Assembly (NCBI GenBank): GCA_045643465.1
Contig: JAZUKV010000012.1
Coordinates: 1-23,993 of the forward strand
Direction of reading: 5' to 3'
Origin: CAG-492 sp045643465
GTDB lineage: Bacteria; Bacillota; Clostridia; TANB77; CAG-508
DNA length: 23,993 nucleotides
Positions 7,487-15,978 of this stretch are shown piece by piece. The notes under the pieces were generated by a model. The model had not been told where the DNA came from, did not search any database, and worked only from the letters and a program-made list of their open reading frames with translations. Within the stretch, counting starts at the first letter, position 1. Every line of letters begins with the position of its first letter. The position numbers and the translations under genes are program-made.

Positions 7487-9055
7487 TTATTTTTTGAATT
7501 TACGATAACTTATTATTGCAATTCCTATTACTGCAACAGCACAACCTAAAATTATAAATGATTCACCTGTTTTAGCATTTTTACTTGGTAATTTTTCTTT
7601 CCAATTTATAGTTACATTTTTTGTATCTGTATCATTTCTTCCATTTGCTTTTATAACTACATCTTCATTTATATTTCCATCTGTTAATACATATTCTCTA
7701 TATATTTTATGTTGTGATTTTCCTAAATCATCTGTTGTAAAATTCCATTTTTCTGGTAATTTATCTTTGTCCATAGGTAAATTTGTTGTTATTTCAACTT
7801 TTACTGTTTTTGTTGAATTTGTCATTTCATTTGGAGTTTTTGTAAACTCAATTATTCTAAATGGCCATTTTATACTTACACTTTGTTTACTTGTTAAATC
7901 ATCATTTGATGTTAATACTAATCCACTTTCTTCTACTATTCCATTTTTATCATTATTGTTATAGTCTGCAAATAAATATTTCTTTGCAATTTCTTTTTTA
8001 TTATTAACATCAGGATAATACCAACCTTCACTATTTGGAGTTTCACTTATAACAATTCCATTTATTTTTACTATATCTTTATTATCTACAGATTTAATTA
8101 TAGCAGTAACATCTGCATCTTTTTTAATATCATCTTTATCATATCCTGGTAAAAATGTACTTCCTTGTTTTGTTCCTCCAACATTTTTTCCTGTTTCTGT
8201 TATTATTGCAGTATAGTCAATTTCTGTTTTAAAGTCATTTGATTCATCTGAGTTATTTTTTGATTCTCTAGTTTCTATTAAATACCAATTATTTACATAT
8301 TCACCATTTCTTCCTATTACTAAACTAAATTCTCTTCCATCTTCCATAATTACTTTAGCAGATATAAATGCATATTCTGTACATAAATCTTCTAAATCTT
8401 TATCTTCATCACAATAATCAGAATAAATACCACTATCTTTTACTTCTGTTGAATATTCATTTAATCTAGCTCTTTCTTGATCTGTTATGGATTTAGTAAT
8501 TTTTCCATCTTTCATTTTTATAATTATTGGCTCTCTTTTTGCAATTGTTCCAACCTCAGGCATATTAATACTATATTGTATTTCTTCTATGTTAGTGTCT
8601 GGTAATTCTCTTTTTACATTTTTCTCTAATACAAAAGGATCATACATACCTCCATTTAATACTCTGACTATTGTTGATGCATCTTGTGCATTAATTGAAT
8701 TATCATTTAGAGAACTTCCGCTAACTAGTTTACCAGTATTTTCATCATATAAATATAATGGTAAAATTTTTTTATTATCAATCATACTTTCTGATATTTC
8801 TGTTGCTATAAAAGGATATCCTTCTGCATTAGGATTTTGGTTTTGTAGTGGATCATCAGCTGGTACATCTATAACTGTTGATGTATCTGAATACCACTTT
8901 ATAGCATCTCTAGCATTAAACATAAATTGAGTTACGCCACTTGCCCTCTTTGATACTGGTACAGCTGCATTTGAACTGTTAATTAAACTTCCTAGAATAA
9001 AGCTTAATATCATGCTAACTACTATTGTTAATATTATCTTTTTGTTTCTTTTCAT
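7487..9055 (-). CDS. Secreted surface protein with C-terminal sorting signal
   Basis: This cell-envelope protein has 522 residues. The N-terminus (MKRNKKIILTIVVSM, a hydrophobic stretch, then NSSNAA) is a signal peptide with likely cleavage after SNA. The C-terminus has a sortase-type signal: LPSKNAKTGES, a hydrophobic segment and the basic end YRKFKK. The NAKTG box resembles the N/P-x-K-T-G boxes of clostridial sortase substrates. The middle (about 480 residues) is acidic and rich in D, N, K and T; I do not recognise its domains. A longer in-frame ATG exists at 9130, but GAAAGGAAG precedes ATG 9055 and the likely promoter (9102-9130) would start transcription inside the longer form. No sortase gene is nearby. 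Ligand and function are unknown. Confidence 0.8.
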   Translation of the reverse strand: MKRNKKIILTIVVSMILSFILGSLINSSNAAVPVSKRASGVTQFMFNARDAIKWYSDTSTVIDVPADDPLQNQNPNAEGYPFIATEISESMIDNKKILPLYLYDENTGKLVSGSSLNDNSINAQDASTIVRVLNGGMYDPFVLEKNVKRELPDTNIEEIQYSINMPEVGTIAKREPIIIKMKDGKITKSITDQERARLNEYSTEVKDSGIYSDYCDEDKDLEDLCTEYAFISAKVIMEDGREFSLVIGRNGEYVNNWYLIETRESKNNSDESNDFKTEIDYTAIITETGKNVGGTKQGSTFLPGYDKDDIKKDADVTAIIKSVDNKDIVKINGIVISETPNSEGWYYPDVNNKKEIAKKYLFADYNNNDKNGIVEESGLVLTSNDDLTSKQSVSIKWPFRIIEFTKTPNEMTNSTKTVKVEITTNLPMDKDKLPEKWNFTTDDLGKSQHKIYREYVLTDGNINEDVVIKANGRNDTDTKNVTINWKEKLPSKNAKTGESFIILGCAVAVIGIAIISYRKFKK

Positions 9056-9101
9056 TTTTTTCTTCCTTTCTTCTTTAGAATATTTCTTATTACATTTATT
9101 T

Positions 9102-9130
9102 ATTTTATACAAAGGATTTTTATTTTTCAA
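9102..9130 (-). promoter_or_regulatory. Promoter of the surface-protein gene
   Basis: TTGAAA (9125-9130), a 17-base spacer and TAAAAT (9102-9107) on the minus strand place the start about 40 bases before ATG 9055. Confidence 0.5.
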
Positions 9131-9200
9131 TATATTTCTATAAAAAATTCAATTATTTTATTATTATTATTTATAATTTCCAATTTTTAATATTTTATGT

Positions 9201-9261
9201 ACAAAAAAACTTTAGAATACTATATGATTCTAATCTAGAAAACATATATATTCTAAAGTTT
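9201..9261 (-). terminator. Terminator of the pnp-glycosyltransferase unit
   Basis: A perfect 13-base-pair stem, AAACTTTAGAATA (9249-9261 on the minus strand) with TATTCTAAAGTTT (9207-9219), encloses a 29-base loop and is followed by a T run. It begins five bases after the glycosyltransferase stop. Confidence 0.85.
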
Positions 9262-9265
9262 AAAT

Positions 9266-10492
9266 TTAAATATCATCTATTTTTTTATTGTTATTATGAT
9301 CTATTTTTGTCCATTCTGTATTTTGTTTAAATAAACATTTAATATTTATTAGTAACCAAGATCCCATAAAAATAGGATATAATATAAGTCCTTTTATCAT
9401 AGGTCTAATTTTCTTTTTTTCTAAGTACATTACAACTATTCCCATAAAAGGAAGTACTAATATTGTTGGAATAACATATTTTAGCATCTGTATTAAAAAT
9501 TCTAGTCCTGCCATTTCACCTGTTGCAAATAATACTATATTTAATATTATTAATATTAATGTCAAAATTAACATTGGAGTAGTTCCTAATAAATATAACA
9601 AACCATCAAAATTCATTACAGTTTTATTTTTAGCTACTGCTGATGCAAGTGGTTTTGTATATTCTTTTAAACATTGCATATGACCTACTGTCCATCTTTC
9701 TCTTTGTGTCCATGATTGTTTAAATCCTACTGGTTGCTCATCATAAACAATAGCATCTCTTGCCCAACCTAACTTTTTGCCTTGGATAATTCTCTTTAAA
9801 GAAAATTCAATATCCTCTGTTAAAGTTTTAGTATTCCATCCTTCTGGTTTTATTACATCAAACTTTACCATAAATCCTGTTCCATTCATTAATGGCGATA
9901 ATCCTATATTATATCTAGCTAAATGATAGAATCTATGCATTGTCCAATAGAAAATCGCATATCCTGCTGATACCCAAGTATCTGAAGGATTTTTAATATC
10001 TTTATAACCTTGAACAACTTCTTCTCCTTGGCAAAGTTTTTTATTCATAACTTTTAAGAAATTTTTATCTACAATATTATCTGCATCAAATATACAAAAA
10101 GCATCATATGGAGCATCTTCTTCTATTTTTTGTTTAAAAAACCATTGTAGTGCAAAACCTTTTGTTTTATGTTTATCATCAAATCTTTCATAAACAATAG
10201 CTCCTGCATCTCTTGCAACTTTTGCAGTATTATCTGTACAATTATCCGCTATTACATATATATCATATAATTCGTCTGGATAATCTAATTTTTTTAAACT
10301 TTCTATTAAATTTCCAACTACTGCTTCTTCGTTATGTGCTGGTATTATCGTCATAAATTTATGTTGCTTATCCACTATTAATGGTTTTTCTTTAACTTTA
10401 ATAAATGAACAAATACTAACTATAAACTGATATGCCCAATATATTGTTAATATCCATATTAAAGCTTGTTGTAAAATAAATAAATATTCCAT
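9266..10492 (-). CDS. Membrane family 2 glycosyltransferase
   Basis: This is a processive-type GT2 enzyme of the cellulose synthase / poly-GlcNAc synthase group, expected to make or extend an envelope polysaccharide at the membrane. One N-terminal membrane segment (residues about 5-30) is followed by the catalytic domain: IIPAHNEE near 50, ADNCTDNT near 83, the FDADN metal-binding motif near 139, LTEDIEF near 220 and the QRERW (QxxRW) signature near 257. Three or four hydrophobic segments follow from about residue 295. The sugar and polymer cannot be named. The gene starts 27 bases after the pnp stop with no terminator between and has its own ribosome site (AAGGAG), so it is probably co-transcribed with pnp. 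No other polysaccharide genes are in view. Confidence 0.9.
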   Translation of the reverse strand: MEYLFILQQALIWILTIYWAYQFIVSICSFIKVKEKPLIVDKQHKFMTIIPAHNEEAVVGNLIESLKKLDYPDELYDIYVIADNCTDNTAKVARDAGAIVYERFDDKHKTKGFALQWFFKQKIEEDAPYDAFCIFDADNIVDKNFLKVMNKKLCQGEEVVQGYKDIKNPSDTWVSAGYAIFYWTMHRFYHLARYNIGLSPLMNGTGFMVKFDVIKPEGWNTKTLTEDIEFSLKRIIQGKKLGWARDAIVYDEQPVGFKQSWTQRERWTVGHMQCLKEYTKPLASAVAKNKTVMNFDGLLYLLGTTPMLILTLILIILNIVLFATGEMAGLEFLIQMLKYVIPTILVLPFMGIVVMYLEKKKIRPMIKGLILYPIFMGSWLLINIKCLFKQNTEWTKIDHNNNKKIDDI

Positions 10493-10519
10493 TTCTTACT
10501 CCTTTTATTAATTTATTTA

Positions 10520-12655
10520 CTATTCTTCTACATTTTCATTATTGTCATTTTGTGATGTAGATTCTAGATCTTTCATTGTAAGATTTATTCTTCCTTGATT
10601 ATCTATTTCTGAAACTTTTACTCTTATTTCGTCTCCTATTGATAATACATCTTCTACTTTTTCAACTCTTTTACTTGATATTTTAGATATATGAAGTAAA
10701 CCTTCTTTTCCGCCTAAATCAACAAAAGCACCAAATGTTGTAATTCTTGTTACTACTCCATCATAAATTTCATTTACTTCAATTTCTCTTGCTATGTCTT
10801 TAATCATTTTCATTGCTTTTTCTGCATTTTCATTATCTGTTGAATATACACAAACAGATCCATCTTCTTCTATATCTATTTTAACACCTGTCTCAGCAAT
10901 AATTTTATTTATTACCTTTCCACCAGTTCCTATTACATCCTTAATTTTATCAACACTAATTTTTGTTGTCAAAATCTTTGGAGCATATTTTGAAATATTT
11001 TGTCTTGGTTCAGATATTTGTGGTAACATTATGTCATTTAAAATATACATTCTTGCTTTCTCTGTTCTTTCAAAAGCTTGCTCTATAATGTCGTATGTTA
11101 ACCCATCAATCTTTATATCAACTTGTATAGCAGTGATACCATCTTTTGTACCACCAACTTTAAAGTCCATATCTCCAAAGAAATCTTCGATTCCTTGAAT
11201 ATCTGTTAACATTACATATCTATTTGGATCATTTTTATCTGTTACTAAACCTGTTGAAATACCTGCAACTGGCTTTTTAATTGGAACTCCTGCTGCCATT
11301 AATGCTAATGTGCTTCCACATATACTTGCTTGTGAAGTTGAACCATTTGAACTTAATACTTCTGATACTACTCTTATTGCATATGGGAATTCTTCTTCTG
11401 ATGGAATTACTGGAACTAGTGCTTTTTCTGCTAATGCTCCATGTCCAACCTCTCTTCTTCCTGGTCCTCTTGAAGGTCTAGCTTCTCCAACACTGTATGA
11501 TGGGAAATTGTATTGGTGCATATATCTTTTTCCAACTTCTTCATCTAATCCATCTAATAATTGCTCTTCTGATTTCATTCCTAATGTAACAATTGACATT
11601 ACTTGAGTTTGGCCTCTAGTAAATATTGCACTTCCATGAACTCTTGGTATAACATCAACTTCACATGATAGCGGTCTTATTTGATCTAACTCTCTACCAT
11701 CTGGTCTTTTATGCTCTTCCAAAATCATTTCTCTAACACATTCTTTTTCTACATCATGAATTCCTTCAGCAATATCTGCTTTATGCTCTGCAACAAAGTC
11801 TTCTCCATATTTTTCTGTAAAATATTCATTAATTGTTTCTGTTGTTTTTGCAACATTCTCATCTACAATTGTTTTGTCTGCATTTTGTACATCCGTATAA
11901 AGTCTTGCTTTGAAATTTGCTTTTATTTCATCCATTATGTCTTTATCTGCACCAAATGATTTGTATTCAAATTTAGGTTTTCCTATTTCTGATTGAATCA
12001 TTGAAATAAAATTGCATAATTTTTTTATTTCAACATGTGCTTCTTTTATTGCTTGTAACATTGTTTTATTTGGTATTTCATCAGCACCTGCTTCTATCAT
12101 TGTTATTTTTTCTAATGTACCTGCTACTGTTAAACGTAATTTACTATTTTCTCTTTGCTCTGCTGTAGGATTAATAACTATCTTATTATCTACATATCCA
12201 ACATTAACAGCTGCAGTTGGTCCTCCAAATGGTATATCAGATATTGCAAGAGCTGCTGATGCACCTATCATTGCACATACTTCTGGTGAATTATCTTGCT
12301 CTACTGATAAAACTGTTGCTACAACACATACATCATTTCTAAAATCCTTTGGAAATAAAGGTCTTATTGGTCTATCTATAGCTCTTGAAGTTAATATTGC
12401 TTTATCTGCTGGTTTTCCTTCTCTTTTTGTGAAACTTCCTGGAATTTTTCCTACGGCATATAGTTTTTCTTCATAATCTACTGATAAAGGAAAGAAATCT
12501 ACCCCTTCTTTTGGCTCTTTTGATGCTGTTACGTTTACCATTACTGTAGTATCACCATATTTAACTAAAACATTACCATTTGATAATCCACAAATTTTTC
12601 CTGATTCAATTGATAATTTTCTTCCTGCTAATTCTGTTTCATAAATTTTAAACAT
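10520..12655 (-). CDS. pnp: Polyribonucleotide nucleotidyltransferase (PNPase)
   Basis: This trimeric 3'-to-5' phosphorolytic exoribonuclease of mRNA decay has 711 residues, the usual full length. In order it shows a first RNase PH domain, a helical linker, a second RNase PH domain with the active-site stretch FKVGGTKDGITAIQVDIKI near residues 480-500, a KH domain with IGTGGKVINKII near 560, and an S1 domain starting near 620 (YDGVVTRITTFGAFVDLGGKEGLLHIS). The acidic, asparagine-rich end NDNNENVEE is typical. The ATG has an AAAGGAG ribosome site. It lies downstream of rpsO, the classic bacterial order. A long hairpin in the leader (12685-12770) may control it. Confidence 0.97.
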   Translation of the reverse strand: MFKIYETELAGRKLSIESGKICGLSNGNVLVKYGDTTVMVNVTASKEPKEGVDFFPLSVDYEEKLYAVGKIPGSFTKREGKPADKAILTSRAIDRPIRPLFPKDFRNDVCVVATVLSVEQDNSPEVCAMIGASAALAISDIPFGGPTAAVNVGYVDNKIVINPTAEQRENSKLRLTVAGTLEKITMIEAGADEIPNKTMLQAIKEAHVEIKKLCNFISMIQSEIGKPKFEYKSFGADKDIMDEIKANFKARLYTDVQNADKTIVDENVAKTTETINEYFTEKYGEDFVAEHKADIAEGIHDVEKECVREMILEEHKRPDGRELDQIRPLSCEVDVIPRVHGSAIFTRGQTQVMSIVTLGMKSEEQLLDGLDEEVGKRYMHQYNFPSYSVGEARPSRGPGRREVGHGALAEKALVPVIPSEEEFPYAIRVVSEVLSSNGSTSQASICGSTLALMAAGVPIKKPVAGISTGLVTDKNDPNRYVMLTDIQGIEDFFGDMDFKVGGTKDGITAIQVDIKIDGLTYDIIEQAFERTEKARMYILNDIMLPQISEPRQNISKYAPKILTTKISVDKIKDVIGTGGKVINKIIAETGVKIDIEEDGSVCVYSTDNENAEKAMKMIKDIAREIEVNEIYDGVVTRITTFGAFVDLGGKEGLLHISKISSKRVEKVEDVLSIGDEIRVKVSEIDNQGRINLTMKDLESTSQNDNNENVEE

Positions 12656-12684
12656 AAAAATTCTCCTTTAATAATTATTTTTTT

Positions 12685-12770
12685 GCTTAAAATTAGTTGT
12701 AACCTCGATAAATTCTTATATCACTTATAAAACTTATAAAAATTTATCCAAGCTACTTACTAATTTAAGC
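12685..12770 (-). promoter_or_regulatory. Long imperfect hairpin in the pnp leader
   Basis: Two 30-base arms face each other: 12741-12770 (minus reading GCTTAAATTAG...GGATAAATT) and 12685-12714 (AATTTATCGAGG...TTTTAAGC), around a 26-base loop. Most positions pair, with a few mismatches and bulges. It ends about 30 bases before the pnp ATG. In E. coli, PNPase represses its own synthesis through a leader stem cut by RNase III; this structure could serve a similar end, but that is inference. No strong promoter lies between it and the rpsO terminator. Confidence 0.6.
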
Positions 12771-12797
12771 ATTTGTAACACCTTTTTTATTAAAAAT

Positions 12798-12830
12798 GGA
12801 CGTTAAGCAAAAAAAATATGCAAAACGTCC
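12798..12830 (-). terminator. Partial terminator after rpsO
   Basis: GGACGTT pairs with AACGTCC (7 base pairs, 19-base loop with a further GC pair) and is followed by ATTTTTAAT on the minus strand, just past the rpsO stop. The modest stem and the lack of a clear pnp promoter suggest that some transcripts read through into pnp. Confidence 0.6.
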
Positions 12831-12837
12831 AAAAGTT

Positions 12838-13101
12838 TTATTTTCTTAATCCTAGTTTTTCTACGATGTCTCTGTATCTTTGAACATCTTTTTTAGCTAA
12901 GTAATTTAATAAATTTCTTCTGCTACCAACCATTTTTAATAATCCTCTTCTTGAGTGGTTATCTTTTTGATGAACTTTTAGATGTTCTGTTAATTCATTA
13001 ATTCTTTGTGTTAAAAGAGCTATTTGAACTTCTGGAGAACCAGTATCATTTTCATCTCTTTTGTAAGTATTAATAATTTCCTGTTTCATCTCTTTTGTCA
13101 T
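12838..13101 (-). CDS. rpsO: 30S ribosomal protein S15
   Basis: This 87-residue protein binds 16S rRNA in the platform of the small subunit. Family features run its length: NTYKRDENDTGSPEVQIALLTQRINELTEHLKVHQKDNHSRRGLLKMVGSRRNLLNYL, then the basic end RYRDIVEKLGLRK. The ribosome site GGAGGTG lies about 9 bases before the ATG. The leader contains a small fold that may bind S15 for autoregulation. Confidence 0.98.
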   Translation of the reverse strand: MTKEMKQEIINTYKRDENDTGSPEVQIALLTQRINELTEHLKVHQKDNHSRRGLLKMVGSRRNLLNYLAKKDVQRYRDIVEKLGLRK

Positions 13102-13146
13102 TTTACATGCACCTCCATTTAATTTTTTCTCCTTAAACTGAGTTAT

Positions 13147-13227
13147 AGTAGGTGTTACTTTTATCCTAAAACCAAGTATAAGGAATTGCTACTTGCTTAT
13201 TTTACCATATTATTCTTATTTTGGCAA
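13147..13227 (-). promoter_or_regulatory. rpsO promoter and possible S15-binding leader
   Basis: The promoter is TTGCCA (13222-13227), 17 bases, TAAAAT (13199-13204). The early transcript can fold with AGTAG (13189-13193) against CTACT (13147-13151) and an inner TCCT/AGGA pair. Leaders of rpsO in several bacteria bind S15 as a feedback switch. The promoter is well supported; the S15 site is a suggestion. Confidence 0.55.
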
Positions 13228-13260
13228 GCATTATACTATATATTTTCTTTATAATTTCAT

Positions 13261-13302
13261 AAAAAAATGTGCTAACTTTATACCTCTATAAGTTAACACA
13301 TT
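13261..13302 (-). terminator. Terminator of the cysteine-rich gene
   Basis: AATGTGTTAACTT (13290-13302) pairs with AAGTTAGCACATT (13266-13278) on the minus strand, with one G-U pair, followed by seven Ts. Confidence 0.85.
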
Positions 13303-13316
13303 ATAGATTCATTTGC

Positions 13317-13589
13317 TTAGCCCAACTCTTTATAGGCACTGCATATAAATCTTCCTGGACAAGAATAGCATTTGACATCAATCTTTTCACCTAAATTAAA
13401 TTTTATCCGACACTCCCTGATAACTTTTTTTCTGTCATCAAGCAATTTGAAACATTGGTCATATGTGTCGCATTTTTGACATTTGCTGTCTTTTAAAGAA
13501 GGTGCTTTATTTCTGCAGAATTGAGGCTTAAATAGCTCTTTTAGAAAACCTACTTTTGCCTCGTCTACATTCTTGCCTTCATTTGCCAA
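13317..13589 (-). CDS. Small cysteine-rich protein, unknown function
   Basis: I do not recognise this 90-residue protein. It has eight cysteines in the groups CxxC (CQKC), TYDQCF, a lone C in ECRIKF, CYSCPGRF and a final C, which suggests a zinc or iron-sulfur site. There is no signal peptide or membrane segment. I chose TTG at 13589 because a near-perfect ribosome site (CAGGAGGG) lies 8 bases before it. The in-frame TTG at 13628 has none and sits on the transcription start. The gene looks less A/T-rich than its neighbours, a possible sign of transfer or of different selection. It has its own promoter with a palindrome at the start point, and its own terminator. Confidence 0.7.
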   Translation of the reverse strand: MANEGKNVDEAKVGFLKELFKPQFCRNKAPSLKDSKCQKCDTYDQCFKLLDDRKKVIRECRIKFNLGEKIDVKCYSCPGRFICSAYKELG

Positions 13590-13625
13590 AGTGAATCCCT
13601 CCTGACATTTAATTTGTAAAGGTTC

Positions 13626-13668
13626 CAACCGGTTGATTTATTATAACATACTTGATCATATAAGTAAA
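13626..13668 (-). promoter_or_regulatory. Promoter with palindromic operator
   Basis: TTTACT (13663-13668), 17 bases and an extended TGTTATAAT box (TATAAT at 13640-13645) form the promoter. The perfect palindrome CAACCGGTTG (13626-13635) lies on the expected transcription start, a typical repressor position. It stands out as G+C-rich in this DNA. Confidence 0.6.
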
Positions 13669-13710
13669 TCTTTTTTTCTGTTATTGTTTTTCATTTTTCT
13701 GCATAATATA

Positions 13711-13872
13711 CTAAATTTTAATAGCTACAAAACCACTTTCAAATGTAGCTGATTGATAATTCGTTTCTTTTAGATCTTCTGGAGCATCTTCTACCATTCC
13801 TTCATATATTATTTCTTCGCCTTTTGTTACTTGTATTTTTAATAATTTTAAATCTCCTATTTTAATAAACAT
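13711..13872 (-). CDS. 53-residue small protein
   Basis: This is a short ORF with a good ribosome site (GAGGTGG, 8 bases before the ATG). The product starts MFIKIGDLKLLKIQVTKGEE, continues IIYEGMVEDAPEDL and ends FESGFVAIKI. It has no cysteine, no signal peptide and no membrane segment; alternating hydrophobic residues suggest a small beta-rich fold. I do not recognise the family. It lies downstream of the transglutaminase gene and its terminator. The codon pattern looks like real coding sequence. I see no clear terminator after it. Confidence 0.65.
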   Translation of the reverse strand: MFIKIGDLKLLKIQVTKGEEIIYEGMVEDAPEDLKETNYQSATFESGFVAIKI

Positions 13873-13916
13873 AATGCATTCCACCTCTTATAGTAAATAT
13901 TTTTGTTATTTAAAAA

Positions 13917-13941
13917 AGAAATAAAACTAAGTTTTATTTCT
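13917..13941 (-). terminator. Terminator of the LRR-transglutaminase operon
   Basis: AGAAATAAAAC (13931-13941) pairs perfectly with GTTTTATTTCT (13917-13927) on the minus strand, with a three-base loop and a T run after it, 14 bases beyond the stop at 13955. Confidence 0.8.
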
Positions 13942-13954
13942 CTTTACTTTTTAA

Positions 13955-15310
13955 TTAACGAGATTGTTCTTCATCTTCTTTTTCTATAGCTTCATCTGTT
14001 GTTCCTATACTATACTTTGATTTGTCTGGTGAAAGCTTTATTCCTTCTAAATCACCTTTCTCTATTTGCTTTTTCAATCCTTCTTCCATATTATCTTGGC
14101 TTGAAAAATCTATTTTTCTAATAGCATTCTTATTTTTATCATTTAATAAGGCTTGCGAATTATTTTTATTAGTAAAAAATCCTGTTATTTTATTAATTAT
14201 TCTAATTATAAAATCCCAAATATTTGTTGGTACATTTGCTGATCCATATCCTCTATTAACTGAGTCTAAATAGTCTTTTGAATCTCTATTTTTTAAACAT
14301 TCTGCAAGATCATTATCATAATATCTTGATTTTAATTCACCGCTATCATATGAACTTTCTGCATGATGATATTCTGCTAAACCTTCATATCTATCTTGCT
14401 CTCCGCTTCTTGAATATGTAGGAGTATAACTTCTATCTTCATTATGACCATAAAAATCTTTATCACTTTTTAAACAAAATTCAAAAGGTTTTCCAACTTT
14501 ATTTGCATCCCATGTTGGATCTGCATTATACCATTTTCCATCATCTAATTTTACTTTAATCCATGCATGGTATTCTTGATTTGACATATGCTTTGATTTT
14601 GAATTTCCTTGAACATATTCAACTTCTAAACCTTCTAACTCACACAATTGCTTTAAAGCAACTGCAAATCCTGCACAAACTGCATGACCATCATTACAGA
14701 AAAAGCCCTCTAAATTTCTTGAAGTATATCTTTTAGAGCTATATTTATCTTTAGCAGCAACTTTATCAAAAGTAGACATTTTCAATACTTTTTTATATAT
14801 TGCCATAAATTTTTGCTCTTTTGTTGCATTCTTTGGAATCTCTGTATTAACTTTTGATATAATTTTTTCTGATTTACCAATTATTGTATTATAAACATCT
14901 TTGCTATATCCTCTTTTTGCTGCCTCATCATAACCACTATTTACATATATTTTTTGAATATTGCATCCTGTTTGATTTAGCTCATTAAAATCTTTTGAAT
15001 TTAATTCTTTAATACTATCCAAATCTATGTTAGCTGAAGTTCTTGATAATACCATTTTTAAATTTTCATTATCTTTATTTTTAATAATGGCATTAATTGA
15101 TTCTGATGTCATAACAATATTTAACTTCTTCAAATCAGCACAAACATTTAAAACTTCAGTTTTTGAAACTGTCATTACGTATTGCAATATTTCCATAAAA
15201 TTAATAGCTGTTGTATCTTTAATTTTATCGTTCTTGTTAATTCTTGTCTTTTCTAGTGATTTTTCATAAATTTCTTTAATATAATTACTTCTAAAATTTT
15301 TTTCTTTCAT
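13955..15310 (-). CDS. Transglutaminase-like cysteine protein
   Basis: This 451-residue protein has a transglutaminase-like (papain-fold) core. GHAVCAGFAVALKQLCE near residue 210 gives the catalytic cysteine, HAWIKVKLDDGKWYNADPTWD near 248-268 gives the histidine and aspartate. The N-terminal 180 residues are helical and unrecognised. After the core comes a charged, serine- and tyrosine-rich stretch, then an amphipathic or membrane-touching segment (NIWDFIIRIINKITGFF near 370) and an acidic tail. There is no signal peptide, so it is probably cytoplasmic or membrane-associated. Related bacterial proteins act as proteases or cross-linking enzymes; the substrate here is unknown. It follows the LRR gene by 25 bases, with an AAGGAAAG ribosome site, as the second gene of that operon. 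Confidence 0.8.
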   Translation of the reverse strand: MKEKNFRSNYIKEIYEKSLEKTRINKNDKIKDTTAINFMEILQYVMTVSKTEVLNVCADLKKLNIVMTSESINAIIKNKDNENLKMVLSRTSANIDLDSIKELNSKDFNELNQTGCNIQKIYVNSGYDEAAKRGYSKDVYNTIIGKSEKIISKVNTEIPKNATKEQKFMAIYKKVLKMSTFDKVAAKDKYSSKRYTSRNLEGFFCNDGHAVCAGFAVALKQLCELEGLEVEYVQGNSKSKHMSNQEYHAWIKVKLDDGKWYNADPTWDANKVGKPFEFCLKSDKDFYGHNEDRSYTPTYSRSGEQDRYEGLAEYHHAESSYDSGELKSRYYDNDLAECLKNRDSKDYLDSVNRGYGSANVPTNIWDFIIRIINKITGFFTNKNNSQALLNDKNKNAIRKIDFSSQDNMEEGLKKQIEKGDLEGIKLSPDKSKYSIGTTDEAIEKEDEEQSR

Positions 15311-15335
15311 TCTTATTTGACTTTCCTTTCAAATT

Positions 15336-15959
15336 TTAATCATATATACAATTTTTTTCTTCATAATTAATTTCTAAATTTGTCATTGCCTTTATTTTAT
15401 CTAATTTTTTTATATTACTTCCATTTAAATTTAAATACTTTAATTTTTTTAATTTACAAACTTCATTTATATCATCCATATTCAAATTATTTAAATAAAG
15501 CTCTTCTAAATTTTCTAATTTACTTATATCTTCTATATTTACATTTATGCAATTTAATAATTGTAATGACTTCAGATTCTCTAACTCAGTATATATACTT
15601 ATATTTACATTATCACATTTATCTAAAGCTAGAAAATCAATATTCATATTTAGCATTTTCTCTCCTGTAAACTCACAGTTAGTTAATTGCAAACATTCCA
15701 ATTTTTTTAAATTATTAATGATATCTACTTCTTTATCTGATATCATTAAATTTTTTAAATAACATACTTTCAAGTTTTTAAAAAATACTAAATCATATAT
15801 TGTTATATCAGTTTTATCTCCTAAAAAATCTAATGCATTTAAATATACTTCTGTTATTTTATTTAAATCAGTATCATAAATTGGTTGTTTTCTATCTTTC
15901 TCCAATTTTAAATATACATACTCTTTTAAATCATTACTTTTTAATTCTACTTCATACAT
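15336..15959 (-). CDS. Leucine-rich-repeat protein
   Basis: This 207-residue cytoplasmic protein has about six short leucine-rich repeats of roughly 22 residues. The clearest are LKKLECLQLTNCEF, LENLKSLQLLNCINV, LENLEELYLNNLNM and LKKLKYLNLNGSNI, as in bacterial SDS22-like repeats, which bind proteins. There is no signal peptide or anchor. The ribosome site AAGGAG lies 9 bases before the ATG. It is the first gene of a two-gene operon with the transglutaminase-like protein, for which it may provide target or partner recognition (inference). Confidence 0.85.
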   Translation of the reverse strand: MYEVELKSNDLKEYVYLKLEKDRKQPIYDTDLNKITEVYLNALDFLGDKTDITIYDLVFFKNLKVCYLKNLMISDKEVDIINNLKKLECLQLTNCEFTGEKMLNMNIDFLALDKCDNVNISIYTELENLKSLQLLNCINVNIEDISKLENLEELYLNNLNMDDINEVCKLKKLKYLNLNGSNIKKLDKIKAMTNLEINYEEKNCIYD

Positions 15960-15978
15960 AAATTTTTTCTCCTTTTGT

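Noticed and set aside
9056..9130. 25-residue N-terminal extension of the surface protein
   Set aside because: The predicted promoter lies within it, and the signal peptide and ribosome site fit ATG 9055.
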